DNA of 64,000 nt from Acrocarpospora pleiomorpha (lineage in GTDB: Bacteria > Actinomycetota > Actinomycetes > Streptosporangiales > Streptosporangiaceae), in the NCBI RefSeq assembly GCF_009687885.1, contig NZ_BLAF01000038.1:1-64000 (forward strand). The letters are read 5' to 3'. This document shows positions 51,755-60,472 of this stretch, in pieces. Under the pieces are notes generated by a model. It ran no database searches. It was given only the letters and a program-made list of their open reading frames with translations, and had not been told where the DNA came from. Each line of letters begins with the position of its first letter. The first letter of the stretch is position 1. Made by a program: the position numbers and the translations under genes.

Positions 51755-52902
51755 TGGGCAACCGTTGCGCGATCATCGGAATCGGCCAGACCCACTACAC
51801 GACCAAACGCCGCGACGTCTCCATGGCCGGTCTGGTCCGGGAGGCCGCGCTGCGCGCGCTGGCGGACGCCGGGCTCACCTTCAAGGACATCGACGCCGTC
51901 GTGATCGGCAAGGCGCCCGACCTGTTCGAGGGCGTGATGATGCCGGAGGCGTATCTGGCGGACGCGCTCGGGGCGGCGGGCAAGCCGATGACGCGGGTGC
52001 ACACCGCCGGTTCCGTGGGCGGGTCGACCGCGCTGGTGGGGGCGTCGCTGATTCAGGGCGGAGTGCACGAAAGGGTGCTGGTCGTCGCGTACGAGAAGCA
52101 GTCGGAGTCCAATGCGACCTGGGCGCTTTCCACGCATCTGCCGTACAACGCCTCGCTGGTGGTCGGCGCGGGCGGCTATTTCGCGCCGCACATCCGCGAG
52201 TACATGCGCCGCTCCGGCGCGCCCGGCCACATCGGCACGCTGGTCGCGGTCAAGGACCGGCAGAACGCGCTGAAGAACCCCTACGCGCACCTGAAGATCC
52301 CCGGCATCGACCGGGCCATGGTCGAGTCCACGCCCATGCTCTGGGAGCCGATCCGCTACCTGGAGACCTGCCCGTCCTCGGACGGCGCCTGCGCGATGGT
52401 GCTCGCCGCCGAACACGCGGTGACCGGCCGCCCGGCCTGGGTGCACGGTACGGCGATGCGTTCGGAACCGATATTCCGGGCAGGCCGGGACACGGTGAAC
52501 CCGCAGGGCGGCAAGGACTGCGCCGCCGACGTCTACCGGCAGGCCGGCATCACCGACCCGCGCCGCGAGATCGACGTCGCCGAGGTGTATGTGCCGTTCT
52601 CCTGGTATGAGCCGATGTGGCTGGAGAACCTGGGTTTCGCCGCCGAGAACGAGGGCTGGAAGCTGACCGAAGCCGGATGTACGGCCCTGGACGGCGACAC
52701 CCCGTGGAACGCCTCCGGCGGCGTGCTCAGCAGCAACCCGATCGGGGCCTCCGGGCTGATCCGGTTCGCCGAGGCGGCGCTCCAGGTGCGCGGCATGGCC
52801 GGAGAACACCAGGTCGAGGGCGCCAGGAAGGCCCTCGGACACGCGTACGGCGGAGGCGCGCAGTTCTTCGCCATGTGGATCGTCGGAGCCGACAAGCCCT
52901 GA
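51754..52902 (+). CDS. Thiolase (SCP-x / Ltp3-like)
   Basis: This 382-residue thiolase-superfamily enzyme has CAIIGIGQTHYTTKRR at its start, HTAGSVGGSTALVGASLIQGGVHERVLVVAYEK in the N-domain and NASGGVLSSNPIGASGLIRFAEAALQVRGMAGEHQV in the C-domain, with a final HAYGGGAQFFAMWIV. It pairs with the preceding smaller thiolase. The two may form a hetero-oligomer with the DUF35 protein for beta-ketothiolysis or retro-aldol removal of side-chain units. The ATG overlaps the previous stop, and the FadD19 gene follows nine bases later. Confidence 0.87.
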   Translation: MGNRCAIIGIGQTHYTTKRRDVSMAGLVREAALRALADAGLTFKDIDAVVIGKAPDLFEGVMMPEAYLADALGAAGKPMTRVHTAGSVGGSTALVGASLIQGGVHERVLVVAYEKQSESNATWALSTHLPYNASLVVGAGGYFAPHIREYMRRSGAPGHIGTLVAVKDRQNALKNPYAHLKIPGIDRAMVESTPMLWEPIRYLETCPSSDGACAMVLAAEHAVTGRPAWVHGTAMRSEPIFRAGRDTVNPQGGKDCAADVYRQAGITDPRREIDVAEVYVPFSWYEPMWLENLGFAAENEGWKLTEAGCTALDGDTPWNASGGVLSSNPIGASGLIRFAEAALQVRGMAGEHQVEGARKALGHAYGGGAQFFAMWIVGADKP

Positions 52903-52911
52903 AGGAGTCCC

Positions 52912-54501
52912 ATGGAGTTCAACCATGCCGACCTGTTCGAAGGACTCGCGGACACGATCGGGGACCGTGTAGCCGTCATCTGCGGGGACGAGCGGGTGAC
53001 ATATGCCGAGCTGGACGCGCTGGCGAACCGGCTCGCGCACCATCTGGCCGCGCAGGGGGTGCGGGCGGGGCAACATGTCGGGATTCATCTGTACAACGGG
53101 ATCGAGTACATCACCGCGATCCTGGCCGCGCTGAAAATCCGGGCGGTGGCGGTGAACGTGAACTACCGCTATGTCGAGGCGGAGTTGCTCTATCTGTACA
53201 ACGACTCGGACATGGTGGCGCTCATTTATGACGTGGAGTTCGACGAGCGGGTGGCGGCGGTCGCGCCGGGGGTGCCGTTGCTTCGTCACCTGATCGCGGT
53301 GGGTGGGGAGTCGCGGGTTCCGGGGGCGGTGCCGTACCGGACGGCGCTGGTCGAATCGTCGGACGCGCGGGGGTTCGAGAGCCGGTCTGGGCAGGACATT
53401 TACATCATTTACACCGGCGGCACGACGGGGATGCCGAAGGGGGTGATGTGGCACGTCGAGGATCTGTTCATGGCGTTCGGGGGTGGGAACCCCTATGGCG
53501 CTCCGCTGTCCTCGCCCGATGCGGTGATCGAGCAGGCCCGTAACTCCGGGCCGATGATCATGATGGCCGCCGCGCCGCTGATGCACGGAGCCGCTCAGAT
53601 GGGGACGTTCATCGCCTGGTGGATGGGCGCGACGATGGTGTACGTCCCGAAGTTCGACGCCCGCGCGGTCCTCGCCGCGGTCGACCGCGAGAAGGTCTTC
53701 ACCATCAACATCACCGGCGACGCGATGGCCCAGCCGCTGGCCGACGCGATCGCGACCGGCGAATACGACCTGTCCTCCCTGCTCGTGGTCAGCTCGACCG
53801 GCGCGATCCTGACCGGCTCCGTCCGCGACCGTTTACAGGCCCTGCTCCCGAACAAGATGATCATGGACAGTTTCGGCTCCACCGAATCCGGCTACACCGC
53901 CTCCGCCGTGTCCGGCTCGTCCCCCGAAACCGGCCTCAAATACCAGCCCAACGCCAACTCGAACATGGCCGTCCTGGACGCCGACCTCAAACCCGTCCAG
54001 CCTGGTACGGGCGAGATGGGCACCGTGGCGAAAACCGGCCGGATCGCCTTCGCGTACTACAACGACCCCGAGAAGACCGAACAGACCTTCGTCACCGACG
54101 CCGACGGCGTGAAGTGGCTGCTGACCGGAGACCTCGCGGTGGTCGAGGAGGACGGCACGATGCGCGTCTTCGGCCGCGGCTCCCAGTGCATCAACACCGG
54201 CGGCGAAAAGGTCTTCCCCGAAGAGGTAGAAGCCGTCCTCAAAGGCCACCCCGACGTCTTCGACGCCGTCGTCACCGGTATCCCCGACGACCGCTGGGGC
54301 TTCAGCGTGGCCGCCGTAATCGAACCTCGCGCCGGAACAACCCCCACAGCCGAAACCCTGGACGCCCACTGCCGCGCGAAACTATCGGGCTACAAGGTCC
54401 CCCGCACCTACGCCTTCGTCGACGAAATGGTGCGCTCTCCCGCCGGCAAGGCCGACTACCGCTGGGCCAAGGAAACCGCACAAGCCGCCCAGGGCACGTA
54501 G
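52912..54501 (+). CDS. fadD19: Steroid side-chain acyl-CoA synthetase FadD19
   Basis: This 529-residue acyl-CoA ligase is very similar in its recognisable blocks to mycobacterial FadD19, which activates C26/C27 steroid carboxylic acids. Examples are DRVAVICGDERVTYAELDALANRLAHHL, VNVNYRYVEAELLYLYNDSDMVAL, YIIYTGGTTGMPKGVMW (AMP-binding P-loop), INITGDAMAQPL, GGEKVFPEEVEAVLKGHPDVFDAVV and the C-terminal RSPAGKADYRWAKE. It is the last gene of the DUF35-thiolase-thiolase operon, with AAGGAG before the ATG. It ends against the convergent LysE gene with no gap. Confidence 0.9.
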   Translation: MEFNHADLFEGLADTIGDRVAVICGDERVTYAELDALANRLAHHLAAQGVRAGQHVGIHLYNGIEYITAILAALKIRAVAVNVNYRYVEAELLYLYNDSDMVALIYDVEFDERVAAVAPGVPLLRHLIAVGGESRVPGAVPYRTALVESSDARGFESRSGQDIYIIYTGGTTGMPKGVMWHVEDLFMAFGGGNPYGAPLSSPDAVIEQARNSGPMIMMAAAPLMHGAAQMGTFIAWWMGATMVYVPKFDARAVLAAVDREKVFTINITGDAMAQPLADAIATGEYDLSSLLVVSSTGAILTGSVRDRLQALLPNKMIMDSFGSTESGYTASAVSGSSPETGLKYQPNANSNMAVLDADLKPVQPGTGEMGTVAKTGRIAFAYYNDPEKTEQTFVTDADGVKWLLTGDLAVVEEDGTMRVFGRGSQCINTGGEKVFPEEVEAVLKGHPDVFDAVVTGIPDDRWGFSVAAVIEPRAGTTPTAETLDAHCRAKLSGYKVPRTYAFVDEMVRSPAGKADYRWAKETAQAAQGT

Positions 54502-55134
54502 CTACTTGCGGCCCTCACCCGTGAGGGCCGCCACCGCGCCGAGCCCCAGGTAGATCACGCCACTGCCGATGTCGAGGCGGCGGCGCGCCGTGGCCGACCG
54601 CCGTATCCGCCCGGCCAGCGATGCGGCGATGAGGACATAAGTCCCGTCACTCGCCATTCCAAGCACGATCCAGATCGCCCCCAACAGCACGATCTGCGGC
54701 GCGAGCGCCCCAGCCGCCGGATCGGCGAACTGCGGCAGAAAGGCCAGAAAGAAGATCGCCGTCTTCGGATTGAGCACGTTCACCACGAACCCCTCCCCGA
54801 ACAACCGCGACGAGGACGCCACATCGGGCTCGCCCACCTCCGCCCCCGGCCGACCCAGCAACTTACGAACACCAAGCCAGACCAGATAGGCCGCCCCAAG
54901 GTATTTGACCACCATGAACGCCGGGGCCGACGTCGCCAACAGCGCACTGAGCCCCAACGCCGCCGCAACCACATGCACAACGGACCCCGCATGCACCCCA
55001 AGCACAGACACCAACCCCGCGGTACGCCCCTGCGCCACACTCCGCGTCACGATGTAGACCACAGCGGGCCCAGGAACGATTAGGAGAGCCAACGTGGCCA
55101 TCGAGAAAACGGCAAGAGCGGCGATATCCGGCAT
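54502..55134 (-). CDS. LysE-family translocator
   Basis: This 210-residue membrane protein has about six helices and the LysE/RhtB pattern. The N-terminal ALLIVPGPAVVYIVTRSVAQGRTAGLVSVLGVHAG is the hallmark PGPxxxxxxxxxxxxGxxxG motif. KYLGAAYLVWLGVRKLL is the next conserved helix, and FVVNVLNPKTAIFFLAFLPQF the third. The family exports amino acids or related small molecules. There is no regulator next to it, and the substrate is not deducible. Confidence 0.92.
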   Translation of the reverse strand: MPDIAALAVFSMATLALLIVPGPAVVYIVTRSVAQGRTAGLVSVLGVHAGSVVHVVAAALGLSALLATSAPAFMVVKYLGAAYLVWLGVRKLLGRPGAEVGEPDVASSSRLFGEGFVVNVLNPKTAIFFLAFLPQFADPAAGALAPQIVLLGAIWIVLGMASDGTYVLIAASLAGRIRRSATARRRLDIGSGVIYLGLGAVAALTGEGRK

Positions 55135-55214
55135 AACCCCAGACGATACGGAGAAACGGCTCCCAATAGCACCTGATTTGTCAACGACGATAGATCAACA
55201 ACGCGCCCAGATGA

Positions 55215-55565
55215 TCACCAGCGGTTCCGTCGCTCGGACTCCTTCGGGTGACCCGCCGCGACTTTCGTGAGCCAGATGGTCTTATCGGTATCGTCGATGA
55301 CATACCAGATCCGACCTCCGGCGGTGATTTCGTACTGCCATTGCTCGAGGTCACGGCCGTCATGCTTTACCGTGCCCAGCGCTCCACTGAGGGGATGCTG
55401 GCGGTCGTCGACGCGGCGAGGGTCGCCGGTGAGGTCGAGCCAGCACCGGTCGCAGTTGCCTGGGACCTGCGCTCGGAGTTCCCGCCAAGCGCGCCATGCC
55501 TTGGCGTTGGCCGCGCGGACCACCCACCCGGTTGGCCGGCGGATTTCTTCACCTCGGCCGCTCAT
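55215..55565 (-). CDS. RelE-like toxin candidate
   Basis: The protein has 116 residues from ATG 55565, which overlaps the stop of the upstream gene (ATGA). The C-terminal half has the RelE/HigB-like run HPLSGALGT, then QWQYEITAGGRIWYVIDDTDKTIWLTKVAAGHP. This corresponds to the beta-sheet core of mRNA-interferase toxins with an exposed basic tail (KESERRNRW). The N-terminal half contains a Cys pair (CDRC). Coupling with a Phd-like gene upstream supports a type II toxin-antitoxin pair. The family fit is good but by eye only. Confidence 0.72.
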   Translation of the reverse strand: MSGRGEEIRRPTGWVVRAANAKAWRAWRELRAQVPGNCDRCWLDLTGDPRRVDDRQHPLSGALGTVKHDGRDLEQWQYEITAGGRIWYVIDDTDKTIWLTKVAAGHPKESERRNRW

Positions 55566-56011
55566 TTCTCGCCGTCGATGCTTTGTCCGCCTGTCCCGTC
55601 GAAAGGATCGAGGAGGTCGCGGGCGATCTCGGGGTTGCTCCAGGCAAGGGCGGTGGAGGTCCAGGACCGGCGCGCCCGGGCGTAGGGCATCAGTTCGCCG
55701 GTGTCGGCTCCGGCGAGAAGGTGGGCGAGGAGTTCGCGGACGCACTGGGGGCGCTCGTTCTCCGGCAGCCAGGTCAGCCAGGGCAGGTCTTCGGCCAGCG
55801 CCTCCTCGGCGAGCGCCCGGTTGGCCCGGGCCACGATCGTCATAGACCGGGCCAGAGTCAGCAGGGCGTTGCGGGCAGCCTGGTAGCGCTCATCGCGGAC
55901 CAGCCAGACGTTCTCGGCGTCTCTGCGCTCAAGAAGGACGTCGGCGGCTTCCAGTTCGGGAAAAACGTCGTTGCGCTCGCGGGCTAGGGCGCTGAACGGG
56001 AAGGACTTCAT
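55562..56011 (-). CDS. Phd-like antitoxin candidate
   Basis: The protein has 149 residues. The start MKSFPFSALARERNDVFPELEAADVLLERRDAENVWLV has the shape of the Phd/YefM dimerisation fold. The C-terminal two thirds are helical and charged, longer than a classical Phd protein (70-90 aa). It precedes and overlaps the RelE-like gene, the usual antitoxin-first order. It may be a fusion with a helical toxin-binding domain. No operator palindrome was obvious upstream. Confidence 0.66.
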   Translation of the reverse strand: MKSFPFSALARERNDVFPELEAADVLLERRDAENVWLVRDERYQAARNALLTLARSMTIVARANRALAEEALAEDLPWLTWLPENERPQCVRELLAHLLAGADTGELMPYARARRSWTSTALAWSNPEIARDLLDPFDGTGGQSIDGEK

Positions 56012-56169
56012 GCTCCCATAGTACTCATCTAGTGCATCACTAATGCAACACTATGGCTCTCGGTCGCATTCGTGCGGTGCCGAGTCGCGCTCGTCCCGCC
56101 CACTGCGGGTGCGGCTACGCCGGGATCTCCGTGGTTGCCGGATTGTGGCGTGGGCATCAAGGTGTGCCT

Positions 56170-57114
56170 ATGACGGAAATGCGAGACGTGCTCAAAGCTC
56201 GGCAGGTTCTGGCTGGGTATCTGCCTGAGACGCCGATGTGGTCCTATCCCGTGCTGAACGCGCTTGTCGGTGCCGAGGTGCATGTCAAGCATGAGAACGT
56301 GCAGCCGACCGGGGCGTTCAAGGTCCGGGGTGGGATCACGCTGCTGGCGGGGATGGCTGATCGGGAGCGCGGGGTGGTGGCGTACTCGACGGGGAATCAC
56401 GCGCAGTCGGTGGCCTATGCGGCGCGGGTGTTCGGGGTGCCCTGTTCGATCGTGATGCCGGAGAATCCGAATCCGGCCAAGGTCGCGGCGGTTGAGGCGC
56501 TTGGGGCGAGTGTGGTGGTGGCGGGGGCCACGATGGTCGAGGCGGGGGAGAACGCGCGGGCGCTGGCCGACGAGGAGGGGCGGCGGCTGGTGAGTCCGGC
56601 GGATGAACCGGACATCATCGCGGGTGTGGGGACGCTCTACTACGAGATGCTTACCCGGCAACCTGATCTGGATGTCATCGTCGTGCCCGTGGGCAGCGGG
56701 ACGGGGGCTGCTGCGGCCTGCGTGGTCGCACGGGCCCTGGCACCGCGCTGCCAGGTGATCGCGGTGCAGTCGGCGCAAGCCCCAGCGGCCCATGATTCAT
56801 GGCGGCTGGGAGAGCTCGTCCGGCGGCCGATGAAGACAACGGTTGACGGGCTGGCCACAGGATCGGCGTTCGCCCTGCCGCAGCGCATCATGCGCGGGGG
56901 ATTGAGCGATTTCATCCTGGTCTCCGATGACGACTGCCGCGCCGCCCAGCGGGTGCTGGCCAATGACGTGCACACCCTCGCGGAGGGCGCGGGAGCCGCC
57001 GCGCTGGCCGTGCTGCTCGCCCGGCCCGCCGATTTCGCGGGCAAGAAGGTCGCCATCGTCTGCAGCGGCGGCAACGCCGGCCCAGCGGATATCGCGCAGC
57101 TGAGTGGTGGTTAG
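56170..57114 (+). CDS. Threonine dehydratase-like PLP enzyme
   Basis: This 314-residue fold-type II PLP enzyme of the threonine/serine ammonia-lyase family binds cofactor through the Lys in PTGAFKVRGG. It has the glycine-rich phosphate loop VPVGSGTGAAAA, YSTGNHAQSVAYAARVFG and the C-terminal IVCSGGNAG. There is no ACT regulatory domain, so it resembles the catabolic (TdcB) or hydroxyaspartate ammonia-lyase type rather than IlvA. The long upstream reading frame from 56053 adds residues unlike the family; ATG 56170 follows AAGGTG. It converges with the VWA gene, and the stop codons overlap. Confidence 0.85.
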   Translation: MTEMRDVLKARQVLAGYLPETPMWSYPVLNALVGAEVHVKHENVQPTGAFKVRGGITLLAGMADRERGVVAYSTGNHAQSVAYAARVFGVPCSIVMPENPNPAKVAAVEALGASVVVAGATMVEAGENARALADEEGRRLVSPADEPDIIAGVGTLYYEMLTRQPDLDVIVVPVGSGTGAAAACVVARALAPRCQVIAVQSAQAPAAHDSWRLGELVRRPMKTTVDGLATGSAFALPQRIMRGGLSDFILVSDDDCRAAQRVLANDVHTLAEGAGAAALAVLLARPADFAGKKVAIVCSGGNAGPADIAQLSGG

Positions 57115-58841
57115 AAGTTGGAGATGACCGCGGTGAAGATCTGGTCGATGCTGTTGGATTCGCGGGAGTCGTAGGCGGCGGCGTTGGTGGATTGGGAGAT
57201 TTGCTGGAGGACGGTGAGGTCGGCGTCCTCGCCGTAGGCGATGGTGAACATGCGGACGGATTCCTGGCCGGGTTCCTTGCGGAGGTCGGGGAGGAGGTCG
57301 TCGAGGGCGATGGAGGCCTGGTCCTCGTTTCTGCCGTCGGTGAGGAAGACGACGGCGTTGATCGCGTCGTCGGTGTGGTGGGTGAGGACGTGGCGGTAGG
57401 AGGCGAGGGCGGTGTCGTACAGGCCGGTGCCGCCGTTGGGGATCAGGGATTTGATGCGGGCCTTGAGGGCGGGTGCGGTGCCGCGGTTCATGGGGACGAG
57501 TTCGCGGTAGTCGCGGGTGCCTCGCTGCTTGGTGGAGAAGATCCAGAGGCCGACGCGGTCGTTGGGGCCGAACTGGGGGAGGGCGTTGACCGCGGCCTGC
57601 TTGGCGAGTTCGAGTTTGGTCTTGCCGGTGCCGCTGACCTCGGCGGACATCGAGCCGGAGACGTCCATGACCATGAGGACGTTGGCGGGTTTGCGGAGGG
57701 TGGCCCAGCTGGTCAGGATCTGGTCGAGCACGCCGGGTAGCGGCACGTTCAGCCGGGTTTTGGGTTGCTTCGGGTCCAGGCCGTTGGCCGCGGTGATCAG
57801 TTTCCCGGGCCTGCCCTGGTAGGACCGGAAGGCGAAGGACGCGAACTCGGCCTGCTGGGCGTCCTCATGGAGATATTTCAGGAAATCGGCCGCGGCGGCG
57901 CGCTTGGTCTTGTCGGCCCAGGAGAGCACCGCGTAGGGATTGTCGGAGAAGAGCGTGCCCTCCTTCGGATAGATCGCCACCAGCGGAACCTTCGGCTTGC
58001 GATGCTGCCCCAGCGTCTTCGGATCCCCCGTCGGATTGCCCTGGTTGTAGTCCCAGACCGACTTCTCCTCGACCGTAACAGCGGATATATACGACATCGC
58101 CGCCCCCGCGTCATCCGCCCGCTGCAGGTTCGACAGGAAGGTCAGCGTCGTATCCCCGTAGTGCACGATCGACCGCTCCACCCCCCGCACGAACTCCCGC
58201 GTCTTCCCCTCGTTCACATTCGCCTTCACCAGATCCCCCGACAACCCGGTAGCCGCGAAATACGCCCCAATCGTCGCATTCAACCCAGACGTGGAAAAAT
58301 TGGGATTTGTCTTGCCGAGCCGGAACGCGCCCCACTCCGGATGGCCGTACCTCGCCCATCCTTCCGGATCATCCCCGAGCTCCAGGATGTCCGACCAGCC
58401 CAGCTTCTTCCGCGGCCACCCCATCGCCTCCGCCATCGGCTCCGGCATGGCGATCACCAGCGGCGTGCTGGCGATCGAAGGATTGTCCTTCCCCACCGGC
58501 CCGCGCCCCTTGACCCGCTGCGCCAGCAGCGTGATCCACCCCGATCCCGCGGGCGACCACACATCCGGCCGCGGCCCGTCCACCCGCTCGTCCCACCCGC
58601 GCGCGAGCGCCTGCATCGCACCCCCGGACGCCTTGGCCTGCACCACGACCTCGACACAGTTCCCGCGATACCCGGCCGCGATCTGGCGCAGCAGCTCCGC
58701 CTTCTCGCTGGACGCCGCCACCACGAGCTTCGTCGCGTCACAAGCCCCGAACACGGTACGGACAACCACCACGACCGCGCCCACGAGAATGACCGCCACG
58801 ATGACCGGCGCGAACCCCCGCCGACGCCGCTGCTGGTTCAA
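57111..58841 (-). CDS. Membrane-anchored solute-binding/VWA fusion protein
   Basis: The protein has 576 residues. An N-terminal TM or signal helix lies at about 12-30. An ABC-type extracellular solute-binding fold follows at about 38-365 (VVAASSEKAELLRQIA, RPDVWSPAGSGWITLLAQ, LFSDNPYAVLSW). A von Willebrand A domain at about 385-560 has the MIDAS DVSGS (DxSxS) and VFLTDGRNEDQ. Such fusions are frequent in actinomycete envelopes. Ligand and function are not known, with roles suggested in adhesion or signalling. It stands alone and converges on the threonine dehydratase-like gene. Confidence 0.87.
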   Translation of the reverse strand: MNQQRRRRGFAPVIVAVILVGAVVVVVRTVFGACDATKLVVAASSEKAELLRQIAAGYRGNCVEVVVQAKASGGAMQALARGWDERVDGPRPDVWSPAGSGWITLLAQRVKGRGPVGKDNPSIASTPLVIAMPEPMAEAMGWPRKKLGWSDILELGDDPEGWARYGHPEWGAFRLGKTNPNFSTSGLNATIGAYFAATGLSGDLVKANVNEGKTREFVRGVERSIVHYGDTTLTFLSNLQRADDAGAAMSYISAVTVEEKSVWDYNQGNPTGDPKTLGQHRKPKVPLVAIYPKEGTLFSDNPYAVLSWADKTKRAAAADFLKYLHEDAQQAEFASFAFRSYQGRPGKLITAANGLDPKQPKTRLNVPLPGVLDQILTSWATLRKPANVLMVMDVSGSMSAEVSGTGKTKLELAKQAAVNALPQFGPNDRVGLWIFSTKQRGTRDYRELVPMNRGTAPALKARIKSLIPNGGTGLYDTALASYRHVLTHHTDDAINAVVFLTDGRNEDQASIALDDLLPDLRKEPGQESVRMFTIAYGEDADLTVLQQISQSTNAAAYDSRESNSIDQIFTAVISNF

Positions 58842-58910
58842 CAGGCCTCCCGGAAATCTCAGCCTTGCCTCTGAGATTTCCGACGAATAAGGACCTGCGT
58901 TAGTTGCAGA

Positions 58911-60251
58911 TCACAGCTCCCCGTACGCGGCCAGGAAAAGCGCCTCGGCTGTGGCCACCCGGCGCAGCTCCTCCAGATCCACCCGCTCGTTCGGCGCGTG
59001 AATCGAGGCGTTATCGTCCTCCGCGCCGTACAGCATGATCTCGGCGGCCGGGAACTGCCGGGCCAGCGTCGACACGAGCGGGATCGACCCGCCCTGTCCA
59101 ACCTCTCTGGGCGCCCGCCCGAAGGCGCGCTCCATGGCCCCGTTCAGCGCGGCCCGCGCCCGCCCGCCGGACTCGGCCAGATACCCGGCCCCCATCACAT
59201 GATCGGAGAACGACACCTGCGCCCCCCACGGCGCGACCTGCCGCAGGTAGTCCGTGACATCGTTGAGCGCCGTCTTCGGATCCCCCGTCGGAGGGGTGCG
59301 GATCGTCACCCGGGCCCGCGCCACCGCCTGCACCGCGTTGATCGCCCCGGACACGGTCGGCACGTCGAGCCCGGTCACCGTCACCGCGTACGACGCCCAG
59401 AGCCGGTCGGCCAGCGAACCCGAACCGGCCAGCGACACGCCGTCCAGCACCCCGGCGGTGACTCGGAACTCCTCTTCCGAGGAGGCCTGGCCGCGGAAGG
59501 ACCCGCGCGGCAGCCCCGGCACCCGCAGGTCGCCGCTGTCGTCGTGCAGCGCGGTGAGCATGCGCATCAGCGCGGCCAGCGCGTCCGGCGCGGCCCCGCC
59601 GAAGGAGCCGCTGTGCACGGCCTCGCGGAGCGTGCGCACCTCGACGGTGAACGCCGCCATGCCGCGCAGCGTGGTGGTCACCGCGGGGTCGCCCACGCGC
59701 GGGTTGCCGGCGTCGGCGACCACGATCGCGTCGGCCCTGATCAGGTCGGGGTTGTGCTCGACGAACGCTTCCAGGCGCTCGCCCGCGTACTCCTCCTGGC
59801 CCTCCAGGATGACGCGGACACCCACCGGGAAGCGGCCGTTGAAGGCGCGCAGGGCGGCGACGTGGAGGATGATGCCGGATTTGTCGTCGGCGGCGCCCCG
59901 CCCGTAGAGCGCGCCGTCGATCTCGGTCGGCTCGAAGGCGGGGGTGCGCCACAGCGCCGGGTCGCCGGGGGGCTGCACGTCGTAGTGCGCGTACAGCAGG
60001 ACGGTGGGGGCGCCGGGTGGCGCGGGGGCTTCGGCGTAGACGGCGGGGAAGCTGCCGGCCACCGGGATCTGCCGCACGTCGGGGAGCCCGGCCGAGCGCA
60101 GCAGCTCCTCCGCGAGGGCGGCGGCCGCGCGCACGGGCTCCTCGGGATGTCCGGGAAACGCCACGGACGGGATGGATACGAGCCGTTTGAGGTCCTCTAC
60201 CGCCTGCGGCATGCCCGCGCGGACGGCGTTCTCGATTTCCTCTGGTGCCAC
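58911..60251 (-). CDS. M20 family metallopeptidase (dipeptidase)
   Basis: This 446-residue cytosolic zinc peptidase of the M20/ArgE/DapE type has the metal-binding His-Asp of LLYAHYDVQPPGD, the bridging Asp of GRGAADDKSGI, the catalytic Glu pair of ILEGQEEYAG, and a dimerisation lid domain at about 200-320. The last metal ligand is in the C-terminal YGAEDDNASIHAPNE. Family members cleave dipeptides or deacylate amino acids. The gene has its own start (ATG 60251), and upstream is a 221-base gap before the divergent aminotransferase gene. Confidence 0.9.
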   Translation of the reverse strand: MAPEEIENAVRAGMPQAVEDLKRLVSIPSVAFPGHPEEPVRAAAALAEELLRSAGLPDVRQIPVAGSFPAVYAEAPAPPGAPTVLLYAHYDVQPPGDPALWRTPAFEPTEIDGALYGRGAADDKSGIILHVAALRAFNGRFPVGVRVILEGQEEYAGERLEAFVEHNPDLIRADAIVVADAGNPRVGDPAVTTTLRGMAAFTVEVRTLREAVHSGSFGGAAPDALAALMRMLTALHDDSGDLRVPGLPRGSFRGQASSEEEFRVTAGVLDGVSLAGSGSLADRLWASYAVTVTGLDVPTVSGAINAVQAVARARVTIRTPPTGDPKTALNDVTDYLRQVAPWGAQVSFSDHVMGAGYLAESGGRARAALNGAMERAFGRAPREVGQGGSIPLVSTLARQFPAAEIMLYGAEDDNASIHAPNERVDLEELRRVATAEALFLAAYGEL

Positions 60252-60472
60252 GTCAAATCCCTCACTATCTCAGCATTCGGTCCGCCCATTGCACCACAAC
60301 GCGCGCCGAGGGTCGGGGATGCCCAAGAATCTCCTGACGGATTTCGTTGCTGTTACATGTCGATGTAGCGGAATCCGAAGTCTTGCCAGATTGACGCCAC
60401 GCAATCGCTTGGCAAATGCCGAACGGGCGATGCACACTGTGGGGGACTCAGGCCACCCGAGGGAAGTATGAG

